Assembly: GCA_964401835.1 (NCBI GenBank)
Contig: CAYNZP010000010.1
Coordinates: forward strand, 1 to 64,000
From: CAYNZP01 sp964401835
GTDB taxonomy: Bacteria > Planctomycetota > Phycisphaerae > SM23-33
Direction: 5' to 3'
DNA: 64,000 nucleotides
Part shown: in pieces, positions 9,785 through 18,400 of the stretch
Numbering within the stretch: position 1 is the stretch's first letter
Layout: each line of letters starts with the position of its first letter
Translations under genes and position numbers: made by a program
The notes under the pieces: generated by a model
Told to the model about the DNA's origin: nothing
Seen by the model: the letters and a program-made list of their open reading frames with translations, nothing else
Database searches by the model: none

Positions 9785-12700
9785 GCTTGGGCTGCCTCCC
9801 CCGTAATGATCAGATAGGTAACTACCTCGAAGTCATCGATACCTTGGAACGAGTCCTTGGAAAGCACAGTTCCGCCTCGCTGGAAAAGACTTTCGACGCC
9901 TTTCTCTTCGCTTTTTCCAGTAATAGCAGCGACAGCCTTGGCGAGCATTGCTTGGTAGGGGGCCATATCTTTGCCGTCAGTAGTAATGGCGTTGAAACGA
10001 ACAAGGGCTTTTTGGTCGGGAGTTTTTCTGCCGATTGATAGCTTTTTGAAGGCATCCAGAATCTTTTTAGTGTGAGTAAAATTATATCTAATTTCACCCG
10101 AATCAGAGACATAAACCAGAAAGTGTGGCGAGAGCGCGTAGGTGCTGTCGAGTTTGGCCTTGACGTTGTTGCTACGTAGACAGAATATGACTCCGGGTTC
10201 GAGTTCTTCATCAATAAGATTGTCTGGTTGAGTTACAGCAAAGGCTCCTACAGGCATATGCTCCAACCGGTTCGTATTTTCCTTGAGGTATTCTATAAGA
10301 TCCATGCGGAAGTCGTTGAGTGTCATGTCTGTGATGGAAATATTATTGGAAAGGTCCTCGATGTCGACGACATTTTCCTGGAGCTGTTCAAGCTGCCTTC
10401 GGCGGTATTCCAAATCATTCATCTTCGAGCTATCATTAAACTCGATAACATTCTCTTCACCAGTGGCGGAAATATCCAGCAGGACCATACGACCGCTAAC
10501 ACGGGCCTCAAGGTTGATATACTCGTCCAACTCCATGTTTGGCCAGAAGTTGACTAGCTGGATGGTCTTATTTTGAGAACCGAGCCGATCGATTCGGCCG
10601 AACCGCTGAATGATGCGCACAGGATTCCAATGAATATCGTAATTAACAAGAAAATCACAGTCCTGAAGATTCTGCCCTTCGGAAATACAGTCGGTAGCGA
10701 TGAGTATGTCAATTTCAGCAGTCAGCGATTCGTCAATCTTAGCACGTTCCTTGGACAAGGGCGAAAATGACGTAATTATGCTAATTAGGTCTTTGCGGAG
10801 TCCAGGCATTGTGGTTTTGTTATCGCCCGAACGACCTGTGACAAGGGCTGAGTGTACCCCTAGCGTTTCATTGGCCCAAGTGGCAATGTTCGAGTAAAGA
10901 TAGTTGGCGGTGTCGGCAAAGGCTGTGAAGATAATGATCTTTTTATTTCCAGGATTTATCGGGCTTTGGCATTTTTCTCTGATTGTTTCCTTTAGATGTA
11001 GTAGCTTTGCGTCGCGATCTGGACGGATCTCTCTTGCCTCACGAAGTAACTTAACCAGAAGATCCTCATCCTCTTGCAATTCCTGCTTCCAGCGGATTCG
11101 ATCTACGTCCTGAATTAGTACTTTTATCTTGTTGCCGATCAGGAAGGGAGCAAATTCCTCGGACTCGGTCTCCACGTCTTCAATATTCAATTCCTCCACT
11201 TCAGAGTCGCCGTGTGAGTCGAGCTTGGCGATGATACCTCTTATATCTCGGAGTAATTTTCCTAATGTGAGACCAAAAGAATTTATTGAGCTTTCCATCC
11301 GCTTGAACAAATTTACACGCATCAGATGAATTAGGCTCTCTTCGCGATCAATCTGTTTAAAAACAGAACCGCCTTTGACTTTAATATCGTATTTGTTGCC
11401 ATACTCCTCCAGCTTATCAGGAATAACATACTTGAGTGGAGCATAGGCACTCAGATTCAACCGGCGAATGTCCCTGTTGATCTCCATTAGCGGAGGGAAC
11501 AAATCATTTGTGTCGATATCTGCTTTAATGTTTTTGGGCTTTGCGCGTTCGGGGAATTGGCCAATTTCGGCGATATCGTAGTACTTCTCGATATGCTTGC
11601 GTGAGCGAGCGATGGTGAGCAAATCCAGAAGTTTGAAATAGTCGAAGTTTAGTTTTTCCAGCAGAATTTCCACAGAACGTTGAGGTTCCTCCAGTTTGAG
11701 CCACTGATTAAATCGTGTCTGAGCTTTTTTGAGCGTTTGTTCGATACTGGCGATCCCTTGACCGTAAAGGGCGTTATCGACGCCTTCGGTAATGAATGCA
11801 ACCTGGTTTTTCAAGTCGTTCATTCGGCTGTTGACTGGTGTGGCAGAGAGCATCAGAACCTTTGTCTTGACTCCAGACTTAATGATGTGGTGCATTAGCC
11901 TTGAATAACGGGTTAAGCCATCCTTTCGGGGTGGATTGTTTCGGAAATTATGAGACTCATCGATAACGACCAGATCGTAGTTGCCCCAATTGATTGTTTC
12001 AAGGTTCAGCTCGCCAGATTTGCCACGGAACCGAGTCATGTCGGTGTGGTTCAAGACGTCGAAATTGAAGCGGTCGGCTGCGAAAAGGTTCCGCTTATCG
12101 TTAACCGTATATAACGTCCAGTTCTCTCGGAGCTTTTTAGGGCAAAGTACCAGAACACGGTCGTTTCGAAGCTCGTAATATTTGATGATTGCCAGAGCCT
12201 CAAAAGTCTTTCCGAGGCCAACGCTGTCAGCGATTATGCAGCCATTGTACTTCTCGATTTTGTCAATAGCCCCAAGCACACCATCTCGCTGGAACTTGTA
12301 GAGCTTGCCCCAAACTTGTGTATCCTTGATGCCTGTGCGAGTTTTGATAATCTTGTCTTCTTCGAATTCGCCAAGGAGCTCCTGAAAGACGTTGTAGAGT
12401 GTCAGGAAATATATTAGTTCAGGAGACTTGCTTGCAAAGATATCCTTAACCTGATCTAAAACCGCACTTTTGATATCGATCGTTGCTTCTTGGTTTGTCC
12501 ATATACCATTGAACCAACTCAACAAGCCAGCGGTCTCCGTAGCTGTCGTGAAGCAGGTGTTCATCTCATATCTGTCAGATGGGGTGGAACCAAGTCCTGA
12601 AGATGTGAAGGGAGAGCTGCCATGAATGGCAACAGTTTCGCCATTCGGATTTTCAATGTGAAATAGGTTCTGAGGGATAGGGGACGTTACGGCTTTGATT

Positions 12701-13095
12701 TCCGTCTTATTCTCTATCCATTGGGCGCACTCCCGTGCAATTTTTGCCAGGGTCAGAGAATTACGAAACTGGCGATCCATCTCACTTCCGGCAAGGCCAG
12801 GCATGCAAAAGGACTGCGGCTTGTTGTCAACAGACTTGCCATCTGCCAGGGGGAGCAACATGCGAAGGGTGTCAATCTTTATTAATTTCTTCTTTAGGGT
12901 GGAAAAGCCGTAAATGGAAAACAGGTCAGATATAATGGAAATGCGGGCATCCTTCTGGATGCTTTTGCCCAGAACATCACATACTCTTCCTTGTGTTTTA
13001 TTATCCAGAAGCATTTTCATCTCTTTGAAGGTTGATTCAATAACCCAACTGCCACATAAAATCGAGCTATTGTTCAAAAAATCAATTGGCGTCAT
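9781..13095 (-). CDS. SNF2-family helicase with degenerate PLD-like N-terminus, RM-associated
   Basis: Large superfamily 2 ATPase that leads the restriction block. Motif I is ADSVGLGKT at about residues 290-298, motif II is VVIDESHN (DESH), motif III is MLSATPVNS, and the C-terminal RecA lobe ends in the conserved QRFGRIDRLGS with EGQNLQDCDFLVNYD before it. Residues 1-200 contain a HGSSPFTSSGLG segment resembling the HxK/GSxN region of phospholipase-D-like nucleases, but the canonical HxK is not evident. This architecture is that of the helicase-related proteins found with DUF4391 and type III Mod. The start is ATG 13095 or the adjoining TTG 13098; an in-frame stop lies just upstream. A good promoter lies at 13163-13191. 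Confidence 0.82.
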   Translation of the reverse strand: MTPIDFLNNSSILCGSWVIESTFKEMKMLLDNKTQGRVCDVLGKSIQKDARISIISDLFSIYGFSTLKKKLIKIDTLRMLLPLADGKSVDNKPQSFCMPGLAGSEMDRQFRNSLTLAKIARECAQWIENKTEIKAVTSPIPQNLFHIENPNGETVAIHGSSPFTSSGLGSTPSDRYEMNTCFTTATETAGLLSWFNGIWTNQEATIDIKSAVLDQVKDIFASKSPELIYFLTLYNVFQELLGEFEEDKIIKTRTGIKDTQVWGKLYKFQRDGVLGAIDKIEKYNGCIIADSVGLGKTFEALAIIKYYELRNDRVLVLCPKKLRENWTLYTVNDKRNLFAADRFNFDVLNHTDMTRFRGKSGELNLETINWGNYDLVVIDESHNFRNNPPRKDGLTRYSRLMHHIIKSGVKTKVLMLSATPVNSRMNDLKNQVAFITEGVDNALYGQGIASIEQTLKKAQTRFNQWLKLEEPQRSVEILLEKLNFDYFKLLDLLTIARSRKHIEKYYDIAEIGQFPERAKPKNIKADIDTNDLFPPLMEINRDIRRLNLSAYAPLKYVIPDKLEEYGNKYDIKVKGGSVFKQIDREESLIHLMRVNLFKRMESSINSFGLTLGKLLRDIRGIIAKLDSHGDSEVEELNIEDVETESEEFAPFLIGNKIKVLIQDVDRIRWKQELQEDEDLLVKLLREAREIRPDRDAKLLHLKETIREKCQSPINPGNKKIIIFTAFADTANYLYSNIATWANETLGVHSALVTGRSGDNKTTMPGLRKDLISIITSFSPLSKERAKIDESLTAEIDILIATDCISEGQNLQDCDFLVNYDIHWNPVRIIQRFGRIDRLGSQNKTIQLVNFWPNMELDEYINLEARVSGRMVLLDISATGEENVIEFNDSSKMNDLEYRRRQLEQLQENVVDIEDLSNNISITDMTLNDFRMDLIEYLKENTNRLEHMPVGAFAVTQPDNLIDEELEPGVIFCLRSNNVKAKLDSTYALSPHFLVYVSDSGEIRYNFTHTKKILDAFKKLSIGRKTPDQKALVRFNAITTDGKDMAPYQAMLAKAVAAITGKSEEKGVESLFQRGGTVLSKDSFQGIDDFEVVTYLIITGEAAQA

Positions 13096-13162
13096 CAATT
13101 GGCCGGGAAATGCTGATACTCAGAAAAGCCTCCCCGTTTGTTCCAAGTAACGCGTATCCAAT

Positions 13163-13191
13163 ATTTAACAGTGGTTGGAGCTTGTTGTCAA
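13163..13191 (-). promoter_or_regulatory. Sigma-70-type promoter for the restriction operon
   Basis: On the minus strand a perfect -35 TTGACA (13186-13191) is followed after 17 bp by TTAAAT (13163-13168) as -10. It lies just downstream of the RuvB-like gene's stop and about 65 bp upstream of the helicase start, so it would drive helicase, DUF4391 and perhaps mod, Abi_C and res. Confidence 0.5.
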
Positions 13192-13195
13192 TTGT

Positions 13196-14254
13196 TCAGC
13201 TATGATGTAACTGATGCTCAAGGATGGGATTTGCGGTTGGTAGGCCCAGGTGGTGGAGTGCTAGGTTGGTAAGTGTTCGTCCACCAGGTTCAATGTTAAT
13301 CAGGCCGCGGTTATGCAGAAAAGGTTCGATTTCGACGGTGATAGTGTCGATATCGAGACCGAGTTTGGCTGCGATGGTGCTCAGGCCGAGTTTGCCTGTT
13401 GGGCTGGTGCCGATAGCTGTCAGATAATCACGGGCTGCCTGGTCGAGTCCAAGATCATCGATATTCATCAGCTCGAAGGCCTCCTCGACGATTGCCCCTG
13501 TTACACAACCATCTTCAATTTCACCCCGGAACAACCTGGCTTGTAATCTTGTAAAGGTTCTATTCAGCAGATTAAGTGCTGTACGAGGCACGCCCATAGC
13601 ACGCCTGGCTATTAACTCGGATGCAGCTGGTGTGATATGTTGGCCCATTGAAGAAGCGGCTTGCAATATAATCTCCGTCAATTCACTTTCGCTGTAAAGC
13701 TGGAATGGCCACTTAATCCCGCATCTATTAACAGCTGCCATGCCACGCTTTTTGAGTTTTCCCAGATAATTCGTGATAAAGATTATAGAGCATGCAGCTA
13801 TCCAGATCGTAGCTGGACGGCTTCGGCCAGCTAACTTGACGTCCAGAATTATCCGACCGTCTGGACTATCAGGTTCGAGCACTTTATGCAACATTTCAAA
13901 GAGCTTGGTAGGCATTACTTCGGCTTCATCGATACACAGTATGTCATTGCAAGCTTTGGCGGGCTCAACAAGGAAGCCGCGTTCGTCATAGCCATCCGCA
14001 TTGAGCATGGCCAGCAGTTCTGAAAGGCTCACTGCATCGACAGTGCTTCCAAGTGCCATCTTCAGGCCTACACCGCGGTAATTTGCCAGTGCATGTATAA
14101 GGGCAGTCTTTCCAAGCCCGGGCGGTCCGAAAAGCACCATATGCGGTAGGGGCCGATTATCGACACGTGAAGCGTCGGCTTCGTCAATAAGTAATTTTAT
14201 CAACTTTTCCTGTCCTATAAATTGGTCTAATCGTCTTGGTCGCCATGTACTCAT
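13196..14254 (-). CDS. RuvB-like AAA+ ATPase paralogue
   Basis: AAA+ ATPase with the whole RuvB plan: N-terminal WRPRRLDQFIGQ, Walker A GPPGLGKTA (about 43-51), Walker B ILCIDEAEVM (RuvB proper has DEIHR), and a C-terminal winged helix (residues about 280-345) ending in the RuvB-like GGRTLTNLALHHLG. The region before the arginine finger carries an insertion (SIIFITNYLGKLKKRGMAAVNRC) where RuvB has GATTRAG...LRDRFG; Arg of VNRCGI is the likely finger. No ruvA or ruvC is adjacent, so it is an element-borne paralogue and not the housekeeping gene. The ribosome site GGAG is 6 bp before ATG 14254. It may drive branch migration or remodel a substrate of the neighbouring ubiquitin-like pathway; the latter is speculation. 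Confidence 0.78.
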   Translation of the reverse strand: MSTWRPRRLDQFIGQEKLIKLLIDEADASRVDNRPLPHMVLFGPPGLGKTALIHALANYRGVGLKMALGSTVDAVSLSELLAMLNADGYDERGFLVEPAKACNDILCIDEAEVMPTKLFEMLHKVLEPDSPDGRIILDVKLAGRSRPATIWIAACSIIFITNYLGKLKKRGMAAVNRCGIKWPFQLYSESELTEIILQAASSMGQHITPAASELIARRAMGVPRTALNLLNRTFTRLQARLFRGEIEDGCVTGAIVEEAFELMNIDDLGLDQAARDYLTAIGTSPTGKLGLSTIAAKLGLDIDTITVEIEPFLHNRGLINIEPGGRTLTNLALHHLGLPTANPILEHQLHHS

Positions 14255-14390
14255 AGGCTACTCCTTTCGTAAATTAAAACTCTGTTCCATGCATTCTTTT
14301 TTAGTACGCCTAACTCTAGGTATAGTAAAGGCCTAGGTGGGAACTGGAAATATTTCCCAAGTATTGAGATAGAAAAATCATATCGAATTC

Positions 14391-14418
14391 TTGCAAAATC
14401 ATGCAACATGCATACAAT
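14391..14418 (+). promoter_or_regulatory. Promoter with embedded palindrome, upstream of the HTH gene
   Basis: TTGCAA (14391-14396), 16 bp, then TACAAT (14413-14418) form a sigma-70-like promoter. The spacer holds ATGCAACATGCAT, an ATGC/GCAT inverted repeat, which is a plausible operator for the HTH protein encoded 60 bp downstream (autoregulation is inferred). Confidence 0.45.
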
Positions 14419-14477
14419 TAAATTAAAATGAACAGTAATCGCATCTAGTTGAAAATTGTTAGACAAGGAGCAACAAA

Positions 14478-15134
14478 ATGAAAAAAAGGCAAAACCAAAA
14501 AAGTGATATTGAACAAAATGAGTACCTTTCAAGCATTTGGGAGTTTGAGAGTGAAGATGAAAAGGTTCAAATGTTAGAGACGATTACTGAGAAAAATTGC
14601 GGTGAAAAACTCCAACTTATCCGAAAGATGTCTGGAATATCTCGGAAGGAACTTGCAGATACTCTTGGAGTCGCAGAATCAACTATTTATCGACTTGAAA
14701 AGTCAAATACTTTGCCCAGTAATGATTTTATGCTTAGATTGAGTGCATTAACAGTTATTGGTGTTTCAAAGTTCAAAAAGTTGAATTCAAAAGATAAAGA
14801 AAAAGTCTCTGATGCTCTGGCTGCAGCGGGTGGGGCAGCAACAGGTGTAGCTGCATCAATAGCTGCAATTTCATCAGCAGGGACTATAGCTGGGCTTTCG
14901 GCTGCGGGGATAACATCCGGGCTGGCAGCTATCGGGGGGGGGACGATGCTCGGAGGTGTTGCCGTAGTCGCTTCAATTCCGGTAGCCATGGGTGCAGCTG
15001 GGTATGGCCTGATAAAGGGTATAAAGGCTATATGTAAAGCTAACAAACTCAGTTGCAAAGAGGTTGATGAGTACTGGGAACTAATCCCTGAAAGTTCTGC
15101 TGAGACAAAAGACGATACAGATAAATCGGAATAA
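14478..15134 (+). CDS. XRE-type HTH protein with C-terminal glycine-zipper hydrophobic domain
   Basis: A two-part protein of 218 aa. Residues about 42-85 form a classic Cro/C1-type helix-turn-helix (LQLIRKMSGISRKELADTLG, then STIYRLEKSN). Residues about 112-185 are a long Ala/Gly-rich hydrophobic stretch with repeated small-x3-small spacing (AGGAATGVAAS, GGGTMLGGVAV), typical of glycine-zipper segments that insert in membranes. An acidic hydrophilic tail follows. A good AAGGAG site precedes ATG 14478. The gene is on the opposite strand between the RuvB-like and E1-like genes. A DNA-binding domain fused to a membrane-active domain suggests a sensor-effector or a toxin kept in check; the sequence alone does not decide this. 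Confidence 0.75.
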   Translation: MKKRQNQKSDIEQNEYLSSIWEFESEDEKVQMLETITEKNCGEKLQLIRKMSGISRKELADTLGVAESTIYRLEKSNTLPSNDFMLRLSALTVIGVSKFKKLNSKDKEKVSDALAAAGGAATGVAASIAAISSAGTIAGLSAAGITSGLAAIGGGTMLGGVAVVASIPVAMGAAGYGLIKGIKAICKANKLSCKEVDEYWELIPESSAETKDDTDKSE

Positions 15135-15191
15135 GCTCTAGGTTGCGCAACATGTATTTTGTTTTGATAATAATTAGTTAGGGGAAATTGT

Positions 15192-15749
15192 ATGGCTGGA
15201 TTACATGAGAAGCTTCGAATTAATCCTTTAAAGCAAGCTATCAATAAAATTAAAAAGTCGACAAGCAAGCTCGGGTGTTTTTTAGGGATTCATAAATACG
15301 AATGGGAAAATTGGGATACCCACCCCTGCAAAAAAACAGGTAGGTGTTTGCGATGTAAAAAACACAAGGTTGTGACTAAACATAAATTCGGCGGAATGCA
15401 TTATGAATCTAATGTATCTTGCCGCTTAATCCAAGTCTGTGAAAGGTGTGAAGCAGGAATTAATTGTGGCTATTCACATGCTTGGGGCGATGGCTATTTT
15501 GACCCTGTTGAACCTTGCCAAATAAAATATACATGTGACCGCTGCGGTTGTACCAGGTACGAAGAAAATCACAACTGGGGAGAATGGGTGTACGAATCGC
15601 CCGTTTCTTGTAAATTGATAAGGTTTTGTCGTCGTTGTGATGAACGGGAAGATGGAGAAGTCGAACATAAATGGGAAGATATTTCAGCGACCACTGCTAG
15701 ATGCGAACACTGCGGGGAATATTTCACAATCGAACCAGCTGAAGAATGA
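15192..15749 (+). CDS. Cys/His-rich zinc-ribbon-like repeat protein
   Basis: A 185-residue protein rich in paired cysteines. A module of the form H-x-W then C-x(n)-C-x2-C recurs: CKKTGRCLRCKK, CRLIQVCERC, CQIKYTCDRCGC, CKLIRFCRRCDE and a final CEHCGEY. Each is preceded by an aromatic-rich linker such as HAWGDGYF or HNWGEWVYESP. The repeats suggest several metal-binding knuckles; the pattern is similar to DUF1660-like phage proteins. ATG 15192 has a GGGGAAATTG leader. It sits 57 bp after the HTH/glycine-zipper gene on the same strand, so the two are a likely pair. No catalytic motif is visible and the function is not known. Confidence 0.65.
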   Translation: MAGLHEKLRINPLKQAINKIKKSTSKLGCFLGIHKYEWENWDTHPCKKTGRCLRCKKHKVVTKHKFGGMHYESNVSCRLIQVCERCEAGINCGYSHAWGDGYFDPVEPCQIKYTCDRCGCTRYEENHNWGEWVYESPVSCKLIRFCRRCDEREDGEVEHKWEDISATTARCEHCGEYFTIEPAEE

Positions 15750-15762
15750 TTTACATGATATT

Positions 15763-16431
15763 TTAACTCGCCGAAAGCTCACACGCAGTGAGATTTAGCA
15801 TGAAGTCGCAATCAGTGATTGGAAAACGTCTCAGGAATTGTGCATACCGGCTGATAAGCAGCCCTGCAGCAACATAGGCTCCGTAGATGGTCATTTTGGC
15901 CGTACATGCACCTTGCTGGACCTGCTCGGCTGAGAATAACGTGCCTGGATAGTGCTTTCGGCTCTGCTCGTCAGTAGCGGAGAGGATTCTTATTGAATCC
16001 CCGCCTTTTAAGCGTGCATCAAAGAAACCAGCAGCCTTGTCCTTTACAGCTCTCCAAATCAGCTCACGGGTCTGAATACTGTCGACGCAGCAGAAGACTA
16101 CGTCGTAATCATCGTCGCGGCTTCTCGAAAAACGCCTGTTGATGATATTCACGTGACAGTGGCTGTTTATCTCTGCTATATGCCTGGCAAGTGCATCCAC
16201 TTTGGTCTCGCACAGGTCCGTTTCCAAAAAACCCTGACAGGCAAGATTTACCTCATCTACGGTATCGAAGTCGCATATGGCAATGTCCGGACAGCCTATG
16301 TGGGCCAGCTGCCTGACTACCAGTGAGCCGACAGCACCGCAGCCGACGACAATAGGCCTGAACTGCGCTAATCTGTCAGATGGTATGATGTCCTTCTGTC
16401 TTATGTATCTATTCGATGTAATTGCGTTCAA
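15763..16431 (-). CDS. ThiF/E1-like adenylyltransferase of the ubiquitin-like operon
   Basis: Predicted activating enzyme for the small Ubl encoded upstream: it would adenylate the Ubl C-terminus. The nucleotide-binding loop VGCGAVGS is at residues 29-36, and the E1/ThiF signature appears as DFDTVDEVNLACQ at 54-66. GACTAKMTIYGAYVAA places Cys176 where many E1-like proteins carry a reactive cysteine. At 222 aa it is a bare ThiF domain with no separate catalytic-cysteine domain. The TTG start at 16431 overlaps the JAB gene's TGA and has a strong GGAGG seven bases upstream, which decides the start. It is the last gene of Ubl, E2-RING, JAB, E1. Confidence 0.85.
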   Translation of the reverse strand: MNAITSNRYIRQKDIIPSDRLAQFRPIVVGCGAVGSLVVRQLAHIGCPDIAICDFDTVDEVNLACQGFLETDLCETKVDALARHIAEINSHCHVNIINRRFSRSRDDDYDVVFCCVDSIQTRELIWRAVKDKAAGFFDARLKGGDSIRILSATDEQSRKHYPGTLFSAEQVQQGACTAKMTIYGAYVAAGLLISRYAQFLRRFPITDCDFMLNLTACELSAS

Positions 16432-17327
16432 AATTGCACCTCCATTTCTGCATTAGCTGCATTGTCAGAATCAACGTAATCTTCCATGTACCAGTTCTCG
16501 TCCGGATCGATATTTAGGTCGGCTTCGAGTTCCAGAATCTCCTGCTGAAGTGATTCAAGTTCTGCTTCAAGTTCATCGGTATTCTCGCCGGTTTGTTTTC
16601 GCTGCTGGATTTGCTCGTAAAGCCCATCGAACTGTTCGTAAAGCTCTGACCGCTGGTTCTTAAGCATGGTCTCGTCGTCCAAGCCCTGGCCTTTTTGTTT
16701 CTGTTTACAAGAACCGCCGAGGCCAGAACCAAGGCCGAAACTTTGAAAAACCATTGGCTTAATGTTCTTTTTGTATTCTTCGTGCCAGTCGTTTTGATTG
16801 CTGGCCTCGAATTGGCCGCTATAGTCAATCTCGACGTCGAGAAGGACCTGGACGATATAACCAGAGCTGATATTGCTTCTCAGGCGTGCATAGTGCTTGC
16901 CACCCTGGGCAAGGATGAACATGACGGCCCAGTCGCATTTGCCGAAGACGCGCTTGAAAGTCTCTTCGTCGGTCATACTGGGGCTGGGCGAATCGCCCGG
17001 ATGGCTATGGCACCAGATGCGGGCAAAGTTTTCGGGCTGTCGGTTATTATCGACGACCTGAGTTTCAAAAAGATCCGCCACGGCTTCATCTTTAAAGCTG
17101 ACGCTTGCTACGGTATTTTCCTGCTCGACGGTCATAAAATCTATGATATGCAGCGGGTCGTCATCAGCGGTGATACCAAAGCCACCGACTTCGGTATTCC
17201 CGGCGTCTCTCATGAAAAGCAATTTAGCCCACGCCGTAGGTGAAAATCTCAGCACGGGTTTTCTGGGTGCTTTTCCTTTTGAATCTGATTTAGTCAATCT
17301 ATTCTCAGGTAATTGTTTGGTGTTCAT
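16428..17327 (-). CDS. JAB/JAMM (Mov34-MPN) metalloisopeptidase with acidic coiled-coil tail
   Basis: Predicted zinc isopeptidase that would trim or remove the Ubl. Counting from ATG 17327 the complete JAMM metal site is visible: Glu46 (TEVGGFG), His107-Ser-His109-Pro, then Ser117 and Asp120 (HSHPGDSPSPSMTD). After the domain, a Gln/Gly-rich linker and a Glu-rich coiled coil (about 215-275) end in an acidic tail. The start is chosen because GGAG lies seven bases before ATG 17327 and the family begins here; the frame is open further upstream but that part overlaps the Cys-rich end of the E2 gene. It overlaps E2-RING by 23 bp and the E1 gene by 4 bp. Confidence 0.87.
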   Translation of the reverse strand: MNTKQLPENRLTKSDSKGKAPRKPVLRFSPTAWAKLLFMRDAGNTEVGGFGITADDDPLHIIDFMTVEQENTVASVSFKDEAVADLFETQVVDNNRQPENFARIWCHSHPGDSPSPSMTDEETFKRVFGKCDWAVMFILAQGGKHYARLRSNISSGYIVQVLLDVEIDYSGQFEASNQNDWHEEYKKNIKPMVFQSFGLGSGLGGSCKQKQKGQGLDDETMLKNQRSELYEQFDGLYEQIQQRKQTGENTDELEAELESLQQEILELEADLNIDPDENWYMEDYVDSDNAANAEMEVQF

Positions 17328-18291
17328 CGATATTCTCCAATTCTTCTTTGCAGGAACATGCAAAATCTTCCAGGCACTTCTTGCATATTGGCTGCTCGCA
17401 GTCGGGGCATTTGGTAAGACAGGCATAACAATAACCTTCATCGCAGATGGGACATTTTCGCAGGCAGCCATTGCAAGTTGCCTCTCCGCAATCGCTGCAA
17501 TAGCTGACGCACTGGTCGCAGAAATCGTTATCACATGAATGGCACCAGTAAGTACTCTCACTGTCGCATAGATACCCGCAGTCGTAGCAGGATAAACCGC
17601 ACCAATCGTCCAGTGATACGTATGGACTGTCCGGGTTGTAGGTTTCTAAAACCGAGACCATTACCTGAAAGAAGTCACCGATTCTGCCATTAGTGAGGGC
17701 AGCTCGGACCACCGACAGGCCATCGCCCATACAGACACGTTCATCACTTACATGAGGATGAGTCACAATGGAATTTGAAGCAGCTGGATTGGGATTTAAA
17801 GCAACAACCCTTACTGATTGGTCTTCCGGCTTTTCGAGGTGGCTTATATCCAGCCGTATCTCGAAATCACCAAGGAAGACACCTTCAAGCTCGATAGGGT
17901 CGGTAGTGATAAAAAGTTCGTCAGACTCTCTGTCCCATTGCAGATTGCCAAATTCACGCTCCGCAGCCTTGAGTTCTTCATAGATGTCTCTAACTGAGGG
18001 GGTAGATTTGAGCTGGACAATCTGGTCGATGGTATTCTGCAGGCTGGTGACGTAGTATGGTAAGTCCCTGATGCTTTGCGACATTTTTGAGAGGACTTTT
18101 CCACGTGTATCGTCCCAGCAATGTGCCAGGCAAAGATTGAGTTGCTTCTTTGAGGTTTGCAGATGGCTGGCTTGATCAAGAAGCTGTTGTATCCTGCGAA
18201 TTAACTGCCTGTAATCATCCTTATGAAACTCAAACAGCTGGCTGCGAATACGAGCAGCTATCCGAAGGATTTGCTTATCTGGAATGCTCAT
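17305..18291 (-). CDS. E2-like (UBC fold) protein fused to a RING-like tandem Cys module tail
   Basis: Predicted Ubl-conjugating enzyme (328 aa from ATG 18291, GGAG seven bases upstream). Residues 1-110 are helical and unrecognised. Residues about 115-230 match the E2 core: the HPN-like motif is THPHV at 177-181, the catalytic cysteine is Cys187 in ERVCMGD, and a Y-x-P-D-S-P-Y-V stretch follows near 218-225. Residues 231-314 are a cysteine-rich tail with four consecutive 15-residue units starting at C250, C265, C280 and C295, each C-x2-C-x4-C-x2-C, preceded by a related CYDCGYLC segment. This is a treble-clef/RING-like arrangement that would put E2 and E3-like functions in one chain. The in-frame start at 18417 overlaps the Ubl gene and lacks a ribosome site. 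Confidence 0.83.
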   Translation of the reverse strand: MSIPDKQILRIAARIRSQLFEFHKDDYRQLIRRIQQLLDQASHLQTSKKQLNLCLAHCWDDTRGKVLSKMSQSIRDLPYYVTSLQNTIDQIVQLKSTPSVRDIYEELKAAEREFGNLQWDRESDELFITTDPIELEGVFLGDFEIRLDISHLEKPEDQSVRVVALNPNPAASNSIVTHPHVSDERVCMGDGLSVVRAALTNGRIGDFFQVMVSVLETYNPDSPYVSLDDWCGLSCYDCGYLCDSESTYWCHSCDNDFCDQCVSYCSDCGEATCNGCLRKCPICDEGYCYACLTKCPDCEQPICKKCLEDFACSCKEELENIDEHQTIT

Positions 18292-18400
18292 GATATTACT
18301 CCAAAAAGCTCCCGAAAAACTCACGGTAAATCCACAAAATGAAACAGAGACTGGCGGATTTTCGGCCACCAGCCTCTGCCCCAAGAGTTTAAATGCAGTT

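Noticed and set aside
17328..17561. N-terminal extension of the JAB protein (longer open frame)
   Set aside because: It lies over the Cys-rich coding region of the E2 gene and lacks family similarity; GGAG before ATG 17327 fixes the start.
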